Shown: piece after piece, positions 1-6,429 of the stretch | Layout of the letters: every line of letters begins with the position of its first letter | Numbering within the stretch: position 1 is the first letter of the stretch | NCBI GenBank assembly: GCA_030672805.1 | Contig: DAOVFR010000150.1 | Span: 1 to 6,429, forward strand | Length of the DNA stretch: 6,429 bases | Origin: Candidatus Krumholzibacteriota bacterium | GTDB lineage: Bacteria > Krumholzibacteriota > Krumholzibacteriia > Krumholzibacteriales > Krumholzibacteriaceae | Direction: 5' to 3' | The notes under the pieces: generated by a model | The model's input: only the letters and a program-made list of their open reading frames with translations | What the model was told of the DNA's origin: nothing | Database searches by the model: none | Made by a program: the position numbers and the translations under genes

Positions 1-430
1 TGACTGGCCGGTCGAGAAAAAATTCTTCGATTCGGTCACGTGTCTCGATGTCCTCGAGCACCTCGAGCGGCCTGATGTCTTTCTCGTCAAGGTCAGGGAG
101 TATCTTCGGGAGGGGGGCATCGTCATCGTGACGACACCGAACAAAGGTATTCCGTACATGATGCGTTCGATCCCCCTGATCGGGTTCAAGGACAGGAATC
201 CCACTCATATCAATGTCAGGAGACCGCGATACTGGAGGAAACTCGCCGTCGAAAACGGGCTCGAGGTCATCGCGGAATGGAAAGGAGAGTACCTGACGCA
301 TATCAGGTTTATCCCCAAGGTCCTCACCCTCCTGTGCAGGCTCCTGAGGCTCGACCACAGGAGGATCCCCCTCGTCAACGAGTTCGAACAGTCCTTCTGC
401 ATGGTGCTCCGGCCCGTCGAACGCGGTTAG
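1..430 (+). CDS. Class I SAM-dependent methyltransferase, C-terminal part (5' end outside window)
   Basis: The frame is open from position 2 to the TAG at 428-430 and gives 142 residues. The true start lies left of the window; the GTG at 128 is an internal Val codon. Near the visible N-terminus is FDSVTCLDVLEHLERP (residues 9-24), the acidic strand-4 and following-helix region typical of Methyltransf_11/23 (UbiG-like) enzymes. It is followed by REGGIVIVTTPN (36-47), the 'GG..i..TPN' strand-5 motif. A later HINVRRPRYWRKLAVENGLEVI stretch matches the 'H.n..s...l..ll...Gf.v' segment usual in this family. The SAM-binding glycine loop (motif I) would lie upstream and is not visible. The family transfers a methyl group from SAM to a small molecule, quinone precursor, lipid or sugar; the substrate cannot be read from this part. 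The gene converges on the permease operon, so it belongs to a separate transcription unit. The family call is firm and the substrate is unknown. Confidence 0.88.
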   Translation, partial: DWPVEKKFFDSVTCLDVLEHLERPDVFLVKVREYLREGGIVIVTTPNKGIPYMMRSIPLIGFKDRNPTHINVRRPRYWRKLAVENGLEVIAEWKGEYLTHIRFIPKVLTLLCRLLRLDHRRIPLVNEFEQSFCMVLRPVERG

Positions 431-503
431 CGCTGACAGCGGGAGCGGGGGAGATTTTCCCTGAATAGTTTTCAGGCTCATCGCACAGATTGGTTATGAT
501 ACG
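431..503. other. Convergent intergenic gap
   Basis: These 73 bp separate the stop of the methyltransferase (+) from the stop of the downstream RND permease (-). No gene fits here. The only structure I see is a small inverted repeat at 460-476. A TATGAT-like hexamer at 495-500 has no credible -35 partner. Confidence 0.8.
460..476. terminator. Possible weak bidirectional terminator hairpin
   Basis: CCTGAA (460-465) and TTCAGG (471-476) form a perfect 6-bp stem with a 5-nt loop, midway between two convergent stop codons, which is where a shared terminator would be expected. The stem is short and only half GC, and there is no T-run after it on either strand, so it is not a canonical intrinsic terminator. 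It may be chance. Confidence 0.25.
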
Positions 504-3500
504 TTAACCGGCCGTTCTGATGATTCGTCGCGACCAGTTTCTCAGGTCATCGAGAAGCACGTAGATCGTGGGAAGCACGAGGAGGGTGATCATTGTGGAG
601 AAGGTCAGCCCGCCGACGATGGCGCGTGCCATGGGGAAGTACGGCGGGCCGCCGCTGCCCCCGATCGAGGTGGTCACGACGCAGAGCGGCACAAGGCTAA
701 GCACGGTGGTGCCGGCGGTCATGAGGATCGGACGCATCCGGTCCCTGCCCGCCTGGACGATCGCCCGCGAGCGTTCCATCCCGGCAGCACGGAGCTGGTT
801 TATATGGTCGACGAGCACGATGCCGTTGTTTACCACAACGCCGATCAGGATGAGGATGCCGATCATACCCATGATCGACATCGTCGTTCCGGTAACAAGG
901 AAGAACCAGTACACGCCGACGACGGCGAACAGGATCTGAGTCCATATTGCGGCGGGGAAAATGAGCGATTCGAATAGCGCCGCCATGACAAAGTAGATGA
1001 GCACCAACGCAAGCAGAAGGTTCAACAGCATCGTGTTCATGGCCTCCTGCTCGTCGCGGAAGCTCAGGCCGAAATTCCACGCGTATCCCGCGGGGAACCG
1101 GAAGTTATCGAGCACCTGTTGGATCTTTTTTCGCGCATCACCGGGCGTAATGCCCCGCAGGTTTGCCGTAACACCGATCGACGTCGTCCGGTTCTCGCGG
1201 TGGATGTTCCGCGGTCCCCGGCGGATCCGAAAATCAGCGAGTGAGGCGAGTTTGACCGGTTCGTTCTCTCCGTTGTATAACGGGACGTTCATCAGGTGTT
1301 CGAGGGTCTGCTTGTCGGTATCCTGGAACTCGAGACGCATCTCGATCTCGCCGTCCTCGTTGCGGAACCTGCGCAGGTTGATGCCGCGCATGGCGGCCGA
1401 GACGACGGTGGCGATCTCCTGCGTCGAGAACCCGTATTGCATTGCACGGTCGCGGTCCACGACTACGTGGATTTCCTTGTCGCCGATCTCCGCCTCGGAA
1501 CGCACATCGATAAAGCCCTCGACCTGGGAGATAGTCCAGGCAACCTCGCGGGAGAGCTCGGCAAGGTGCTCGCTCGACTTGCCGATGAGCTGTATCCGTA
1601 TCGACTGATCCCTTCCGCTCTGGCTCCGCCAGTCGAATGAGGGGTTCGTGGTCGCCAACGTGGGCAGACTGTCCCTGATCTCTTCCTGGATCCGTTCCTG
1701 TGACTTTTTCGCTTCCCGTCCCTTCTTTAACAGGATCGTGGACATAGCATAACTGCCCTGGTAATAACTGTAAATCGATTCAATCTCGAACCTGTCCTGG
1801 TACTCGAAGAGGTAATTCTCGAAGACGTCCACCGCCGCCTCGACCTTCTCGACGGGGTAGTTGCCGTTGATGTGGTAGTGCAGGCGGATCCGGCGGTCCT
1901 CCGGCTCGTCGAACATGTCCAGCTTCACGAACTTTATAGGAACGGCGATGCTGATAAGTATCAGGAGTACAAGGCCGATCGTCGCACGTCTGTGGTTCAT
2001 CGTCCATTTCAGTATTTGCATATACCGCACGGCGAGCCTGTCGATGACCGTTTCCTTTTTCCGTTCCCTGGGAGGCTTGATTCGTGACGTGAGCAGCGGC
2101 ACGATCGTACGGGCGAGGATGAGGGAGACGCCGAGTGCGATACATATCGTTATGGCCACATACTTGAGCCAGATAGCGATCTGGTCCCTGGGGCTCACGA
2201 TATTCGGCAGGAATACGATGGCGGTTGTCACCGTACCGGCGGTGATTGCCAGCGACACTTCCCGGACGCCTTTCGAGATCGACGTTTTTGATGTAGGATC
2301 CATAAGCTGGTGGCGGTGGATGCTTTCCGTCACGACGACGGCGTTGTCGACAAGCATCCCGATGGCGAGCATGAGTCCCATCATGGAAAGGATATTGAGC
2401 GATATCCCGAGAAAGTACATGAACGTCAGGGTGACGAGAAGCGACAGCGGCACGGCCAGCGCCACCATGAAAGTCGTCGAGAACCGCCGCAGGAAAAAGA
2501 AAAGAACAAGAAAGGCGAAACAGCCGCCGATCAACCCCGACCTGAGTATCTCGTTGATGGAGCTGACTACACCCTCGGCCATGTTGTCCATGTAGTATAT
2601 GCTGATCCCTTCCATCTCGGGAAGCTCCCGGATCCTTTCGATCTCGTCCACGATCCGTTCGGTGACCTCCACCATATTGGCCCCGGCTTCCTTGAACACG
2701 TCCAGGCCGATGGCGTACCGGCGGTTCAGGTGCCTGCCGTATGTCAGTTTGGGGTGATCGTACGTGATCGTCGCGATATCCCGCAGGTAAACGTTGGGCG
2801 ATACGACGATGTCCCCGATTTCATCGATGCTCTTGAAACCCCCGACGGGACGGACCGTAAGGCGTTGGTTCGCGTCGGTGATCTTGCCGGCGGTGACAAG
2901 GAAGTTGCTCCTGCGCAGCGTACCGGTCAGGCGGTTGATATCGACACGGTGTGCGATGAGCCGGTCGGCCGACAGCTGTATCCTGATCTCTTTTTTCTCG
3001 ACACCGTACAGGTCCACCCTGGAGACTCCCTCGATCCGCTCGATGCGCCGCTTGACGTTGCGGTTGAGCATGTCGTATGCGTTGGAAAGATCGCGATTGC
3101 TCGAGATGCGGAGCACGAGCATTTGCATATCGGTCGTAGACCACTTCCTGATGTAGAACCGTTCGAGATCCGATGGAAAGAGGTGCCGTATCCCTTCGAG
3201 TTTTTCCCTTGCCTCGAGAGCCTTGAGGTTTGCGTCGATCCCCCAGTTGAACTCGAGGCGGATCCATGAACCGTTTTCCCCCGAATTGGATACCATCCGC
3301 TTGATGCCGCTGATCGTCGCCACGACCTCTTCGGCAGGCTTGGTGATCTGGCGCTCGACCTCTTCCGGCGTGGACCCGGGGTAAGGGATATCGACGAAGA
3401 TGAAGGGAGCGTCGAGTTCAGGAAAGAACTCGAGAGGCAGCATCCTGGCGGAGATGATCCCGACGACCACGAAGCACACGAAGATCATCAACGTCGTCAC

Positions 3501-3533
3501 GGGACGGCGGAGTGATAATTCCGTCAGGTTCAT
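504..3533 (-). CDS. RND-family efflux permease, complete (AcrB/MdtB/SwrC-like, HAE1-type)
   Basis: This 1009-residue inner-membrane antiporter subunit is close to the usual RND length of about 1020-1050. Such proteins are trimers that use proton influx to pump amphiphilic compounds through an adaptor and an outer-membrane channel. The start MNLTELSLRRPVTTLM is the canonical family N-terminus. The layout is TM1 (about 13-33), porter half 1 (about 35-325), TM2-TM6 (about 332-480), TM7 (about 516-535), porter half 2 (about 540-825) and TM8-TM12 (about 833-994). Both porter halves show family motifs such as YPGSTPEEVE (51-60) and VYLRDIAT (248-255). In TM4, GMLVDN places D396 at AcrB D407 but N397 at D408. 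In TM10, VVVNNGIVLVD places N902 at AcrB K940. R932 and T939 in RDRMRPILMT match AcrB R971 and T978. A Gly/Pro-rich loop (about 957-967) precedes TM12. The gene starts 17 bp after the stop of the other permease, so the two are very likely co-transcribed. Substrate is not deducible; an adaptor gene is not in view. Confidence 0.95.
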   Translation of the reverse strand: MNLTELSLRRPVTTLMIFVCFVVVGIISARMLPLEFFPELDAPFIFVDIPYPGSTPEEVERQITKPAEEVVATISGIKRMVSNSGENGSWIRLEFNWGIDANLKALEAREKLEGIRHLFPSDLERFYIRKWSTTDMQMLVLRISSNRDLSNAYDMLNRNVKRRIERIEGVSRVDLYGVEKKEIRIQLSADRLIAHRVDINRLTGTLRRSNFLVTAGKITDANQRLTVRPVGGFKSIDEIGDIVVSPNVYLRDIATITYDHPKLTYGRHLNRRYAIGLDVFKEAGANMVEVTERIVDEIERIRELPEMEGISIYYMDNMAEGVVSSINEILRSGLIGGCFAFLVLFFFLRRFSTTFMVALAVPLSLLVTLTFMYFLGISLNILSMMGLMLAIGMLVDNAVVVTESIHRHQLMDPTSKTSISKGVREVSLAITAGTVTTAIVFLPNIVSPRDQIAIWLKYVAITICIALGVSLILARTIVPLLTSRIKPPRERKKETVIDRLAVRYMQILKWTMNHRRATIGLVLLILISIAVPIKFVKLDMFDEPEDRRIRLHYHINGNYPVEKVEAAVDVFENYLFEYQDRFEIESIYSYYQGSYAMSTILLKKGREAKKSQERIQEEIRDSLPTLATTNPSFDWRSQSGRDQSIRIQLIGKSSEHLAELSREVAWTISQVEGFIDVRSEAEIGDKEIHVVVDRDRAMQYGFSTQEIATVVSAAMRGINLRRFRNEDGEIEMRLEFQDTDKQTLEHLMNVPLYNGENEPVKLASLADFRIRRGPRNIHRENRTTSIGVTANLRGITPGDARKKIQQVLDNFRFPAGYAWNFGLSFRDEQEAMNTMLLNLLLALVLIYFVMAALFESLIFPAAIWTQILFAVVGVYWFFLVTGTTMSIMGMIGILILIGVVVNNGIVLVDHINQLRAAGMERSRAIVQAGRDRMRPILMTAGTTVLSLVPLCVVTTSIGGSGGPPYFPMARAIVGGLTFSTMITLLVLPTIYVLLDDLRNWSRRIIRTAG

Positions 3534-3540
3534 GATCTTG

Positions 3541-3545
3541 CCCCC
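3541..3545 (-). promoter_or_regulatory. Ribosome binding site (G-run) for the downstream permease
   Basis: On the minus strand a GGGGG run lies 7 nt before the ATG at 3531-3533, inside the 17-bp gap between the two permease genes. There is no GGAGG, but the spacing is right and a G-run can pair with the anti-Shine-Dalgarno sequence through G-C and G-U pairs. It supports the chosen start, which also gives the canonical RND N-terminus. Part of translation may come from coupling with the upstream gene. Confidence 0.45.
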
Positions 3546-3550
3546 GGTGG

Positions 3551-6429
3551 TTATTTCTTCCTGTCGACGACCGCGTACACCACGGGAATGACGATGAGCG
3601 TCAACAGCGTCGAGACGGTCAACCCGCCGATCACCGTGATCGCCATCGGCGCACGGACTTCGGCGCCCTCGCCTATGCCGAGCGCCAGCGGCAGCAGACC
3701 GAGTGTTGTCGTGAGCATCGTCATGAGGATCGGCCGCAGGCGGGATCGGCCGCCCTCGACGATCGCCTCTGCTTTCTCCATGCCCTGAGCGCGCAGCTGG
3801 TTGACCAGATCGACCAGTACGATCGCGTTATTTACCACGATCCCGGCCAGCAGGATCAAGCCGATGAACACCACGACGCTGATAGTGGATCCCGTGACCA
3901 GCAGGCCGAGGACCGCTCCGATAAGCGCAAGGGGGATAGTGAACAGGATGACGAAGGGGTGCAGGAATGATTCGAACTGCGAGGCCATGACGAGGTACAC
4001 GAGAAATATGGCAAGCAGCAGGGCGAACTGAAGCGACCGGAACGACATCGTCATTTCGCGGTTCTGGCCGGCCAGGTTCACCGTCAACCCCGATGGTACC
4101 GGTATTCCTCCAAGAATCTCCTCGATTTCCCCGGCGGCCGTTCCCAGGTCCCCGTAGTTCAGGTTTGCCGTCACCAGGGCCACGCGCGCCTGGTCCACGC
4201 GTCTGATCTCGCCCGGTCCGGTGTCCATGACGATGTCCGCGACCGCATCGAGTGTTACGGGGTGATCGCTCTCGGGGTTGATGATAAGACGTTTCAGTTT
4301 CTCGACCGAGTTGCGGTCCCTTTCCCGTGCCCGGACGAGGACGTCGATCTTTCTGTCGCGCCTCGAATAGCGTGTGGCGATGTTGCCCCGAACCTGGTTC
4401 ACGACGCGGTCGGCGACCTGGTACACGGCAAAGCCGAGCGATGCCGCCCGCTCGCGGTCGAATTTTATCTGGATCTCCGGATGCCCGGTTTTCATCGTGG
4501 ATTTCACGTCGGCGAAGCGGGGGGACGCCTCGAGCTTGCGGACGATCTCGCCGCTGACCTTCTTCAGGCCGCGGAGCTCGTATCCGGCCACCTCGATCTC
4601 GACCGGTGTCTTGAAGGTGAAGAGAGTTGGGCGGAAAAACTTGTATTGGAGGTCGGGTATGCCGACCATGTGTGTGCGCATCCGGGCCATGACGGTTTCC
4701 TCATCGCCGCGGCCGGATCCCGGCTCGAGGACAACGTTCAGCTCTCCCCAGTTTTCACCTCCCTGCTCCGGGTTCACGTCCATGCGGTTACCCGAGCCCG
4801 CAACCGAGAATATCGTCGTGATCCCGTCGATGTCCGCCGACGACTTTTGAATACTCGCTATTGCCTTGTCGGTAACGATGAGCGGCGTTCCTGGCGAGAG
4901 GCGGAACTCGACCCTGAATTCGCCCTGCGACAGCTGCGGGATCAATTCCACCCCCAGCACCGGCACGAGCAGCACGGATATTGCGAACATTCCGAATGCA
5001 ATCGCGATGACCCTTCCCTTGTGCTTGAGCGACCATTTGAGCATGTGATGGTATCTGTCCTCGACCTTGTCGTATCCCCTCTGGAAGATGCCGAGCAGCG
5101 GGCTGACGAGAAACAGCGCCATACGGGCGAAGAGTCCCGTAATTCGCCTGACGGTTTTCACCAGGAGGACAGGGATGGTCGTAAAAAGAAGGATCCTTGC
5201 CCGGCGCATCATCCTGCCGAAGCGCGTCCTCGGCTCTTTCAGCTCAGGAGGCGCCACAAACTCGGATTTCCCGCGCTGCAGCGATGCGAGCATGGGAATC
5301 AGCGTCAGGGCGACGAAGAGCGAAGCAAGGAGCGAAAAGGTCACGGTAAGTGCCTGGTCACGAAAGAGCTGGCCCGAGATTCCCTTCACGAAGACGAGCG
5401 GAAGGAATACGGCGATCGTGGTCAGCGTGGAGGCGGTTACGGCCTTGCCGACCTCGCTGGCCCCGTCACGCACCGCTTCGAGGGTGCCTTTTCCCTTGTC
5501 CCTGTGCCGGGCGATGTTTTCGAGGACGACGATCGAGTTGTCGAGCAGCATGCCGATACCGAGCGCGATGCCCCCCAGCGACATGATGTTCAATGAAAGA
5601 TTTGCCCCGAACATCATGTTGAACGTTGCGATCACGGAGACGGGGATCGACATCGAGATGATTACCGTGGCCCAGAAGTTCTGGAGGAAGAAGAAGAGGA
5701 TTATAACGGCGAGAATGCCCCCGATAACTGCAGCCTGGATCACCTCGTTGACCGCCTGCGTGATGAAGGTGGATTGATCGTATATCTTGACGAGCCTGTA
5801 TTCTTCGGGCAGGATGCCGCGGATGCGCTTCAGACGTTTCTCTACTTCGCGGGCCACCGAGACGGTGTTCGCGTCACCTTCCTTGTAGATGGCGATCTCG
5901 ACCGCTTCCAGGCCGTTCAGGCGGGTGATCGCTTCCCGCTCCTTGTAGCCGCTCCTGACGGTGGCGATATCCCGAAGGTAGATTGGTTTGCCGCCCCCCG
6001 TAGAGACGATAATATTGCCGATCTCGTCGATCGACTGGAACTGGTTGAGCGTACGCACGAGATACTGCTGCGTACCCTCCTCGAGCCGGCCGCCGGACAG
6101 GTTCACGTTCTCGGCGCCGATCTGCTGAGCGAGCTGGGCGACCGTCAGTCCCAGCCGAGCCAGCCTTCCCTGGTCCACCAGGACCTGGATCTCATCCTCA
6201 AGGCCGCCGCTCACCTTCACCGCGGCCACACCGAGCGCCGCTTCGAGCTCCTTCTTGATCTCTTCCTCGGAGAAGCGTCTCAGGTATTTGAGTTCGTCCT
6301 CGTCGAAACCGGCCGGTTCTTTTCGATCGCTTGCAGCATCCGGGTCCGCGGCACCAGGCTCGTCTTTATTCCGGTAAAAACCGAACCGAATGATCGGTTC
6401 GAGTGACGGATCGAAACGGAGGATCGCCG
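3551..6429 (-). CDS. RND-family efflux permease, 5'-truncated by window edge (HAE1/SwrC-like)
   Basis: The frame is open from the right edge to the TAA at 3551-3553, giving 958 visible residues. It begins AILRFDPSLEPIIRFGF, a porter-domain segment found about 110-120 residues into this family, so TM1 and the true start lie outside. The GTG at 6227-6229 is an internal Val in the conserved GVAAVKVSGGLEDEI, not a start. In visible numbering, TM2-TM6 lie at about 232-382, TM7 at about 471-491 and TM8-TM12 at about 799-955. TM4 reads GMLLDNSIVVLEN with D296 at AcrB D407 and N297 at D408. TM10 reads IVVNNAIVLVD with N866 at AcrB K940. R896 and T903 match AcrB R971 and T978. Two additions stand out against the partner permease: an acidic Ala/Pro-rich stretch (about 22-45) within the first porter half, and about 50 extra residues between TM6 and TM7. 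It precedes the other permease by 17 bp in the same operon. The motifs fit drug/amphiphile exporters better than CusA-type metal pumps. The substrate is unknown. Confidence 0.94.
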   Translation of the reverse strand, partial: AILRFDPSLEPIIRFGFYRNKDEPGAADPDAASDRKEPAGFDEDELKYLRRFSEEEIKKELEAALGVAAVKVSGGLEDEIQVLVDQGRLARLGLTVAQLAQQIGAENVNLSGGRLEEGTQQYLVRTLNQFQSIDEIGNIIVSTGGGKPIYLRDIATVRSGYKEREAITRLNGLEAVEIAIYKEGDANTVSVAREVEKRLKRIRGILPEEYRLVKIYDQSTFITQAVNEVIQAAVIGGILAVIILFFFLQNFWATVIISMSIPVSVIATFNMMFGANLSLNIMSLGGIALGIGMLLDNSIVVLENIARHRDKGKGTLEAVRDGASEVGKAVTASTLTTIAVFLPLVFVKGISGQLFRDQALTVTFSLLASLFVALTLIPMLASLQRGKSEFVAPPELKEPRTRFGRMMRRARILLFTTIPVLLVKTVRRITGLFARMALFLVSPLLGIFQRGYDKVEDRYHHMLKWSLKHKGRVIAIAFGMFAISVLLVPVLGVELIPQLSQGEFRVEFRLSPGTPLIVTDKAIASIQKSSADIDGITTIFSVAGSGNRMDVNPEQGGENWGELNVVLEPGSGRGDEETVMARMRTHMVGIPDLQYKFFRPTLFTFKTPVEIEVAGYELRGLKKVSGEIVRKLEASPRFADVKSTMKTGHPEIQIKFDRERAASLGFAVYQVADRVVNQVRGNIATRYSRRDRKIDVLVRARERDRNSVEKLKRLIINPESDHPVTLDAVADIVMDTGPGEIRRVDQARVALVTANLNYGDLGTAAGEIEEILGGIPVPSGLTVNLAGQNREMTMSFRSLQFALLLAIFLVYLVMASQFESFLHPFVILFTIPLALIGAVLGLLVTGSTISVVVFIGLILLAGIVVNNAIVLVDLVNQLRAQGMEKAEAIVEGGRSRLRPILMTMLTTTLGLLPLALGIGEGAEVRAPMAITVIGGLTVSTLLTLIVIPVVYAVVDRKK

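Noticed and set aside
51..70. Repeated CTCGAG palindromes near the left edge
   Set aside because: They are explained by codon choice for the Leu-Glu pairs in the conserved VLEHLER segment of the methyltransferase.
128..430. GTG at 128 as the start of a 100-residue protein
   Set aside because: The same frame is open back to the left edge and reads through methyltransferase motifs (LDVLEHL, EGGIVIV), so the GTG is internal.
495..500. TATGAT as a -10 promoter element on the + strand
   Set aside because: No convincing -35 hexamer lies about 17 nt upstream, and it would only drive antisense transcription into the permease gene.
2310..3269. Open frame of 319 codons on the + strand, opposite the first permease
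   Set aside because: Composition is typical of an antisense shadow (many D, H, R, P, V), with no motifs. The opposite strand carries the TM4 and porter motifs of the permease.
4262..5596. Long open frame (444 codons) on the + strand, opposite the second permease
   Set aside because: Its translation is rich in His, Arg, Asp and Glu with no recognisable domain, and the opposite strand encodes a strongly conserved RND protein over the whole length. It is an antisense shadow of GC-rich coding sequence.
6227..6229. GTG as start of the upstream permease
   Set aside because: The frame continues to the window edge with family-typical sequence (RFDPSLEPI, EEEIKKELEAALGV). The GTG falls in the middle of a conserved porter motif.
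504..6429. CusA/CzcA-type heavy-metal RND pumps
   Set aside because: The TM4 motif is D-N followed by hydrophobic residues and E, as in SwrC/HAE1-like pumps, and I do not see the extra charged TM residues and Met-rich relay of CusA. A metal substrate is not supported, although it cannot be fully excluded from sequence alone.

Overview
The window looks like ordinary chromosomal DNA from a Gram-negative bacterium with an outer membrane. The base composition is moderately GC-rich, estimated by eye rather than counted. Two RND-type inner-membrane efflux permeases imply a two-membrane envelope. The sequence does not identify the lineage. The permeases resemble the SwrC/MdtB-like efflux families common outside the Enterobacteria, so a delta-proteobacterial or candidate-phylum origin is a guess only.

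Layout: positions 1-430 (+ strand) hold the C-terminal 142 codons of a class I SAM-dependent methyltransferase whose start lies left of the window. Positions 431-503 are a short convergent intergenic gap with one weak hairpin. Positions 504-3533 (- strand) encode a complete 1009-residue RND permease. Positions 3551-6429 (- strand) encode a second, clearly different RND permease. Its frame stays open through the right edge, so roughly its first 110-120 residues are outside the window. The 17-bp gap between the two permease genes, on the same strand, indicates one operon read right to left.

The two permeases probably work together or side by side as inner-membrane components of tripartite efflux. 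A periplasmic adaptor and possibly an outer-membrane channel gene would be expected upstream, to the right of the window. Both proteins replace the classical AcrB proton-relay set Asp-Asp/Lys with Asp-Asn/Asn, while keeping the TM11 Arg and Thr. The upstream permease carries two extra segments that its partner lacks. The methyltransferase is on the opposite strand and is not part of this operon. I found no mobile element, CRISPR array, RNA gene or clearly new system. The most interesting points are the unequal permease pair and the insertions in the second one.
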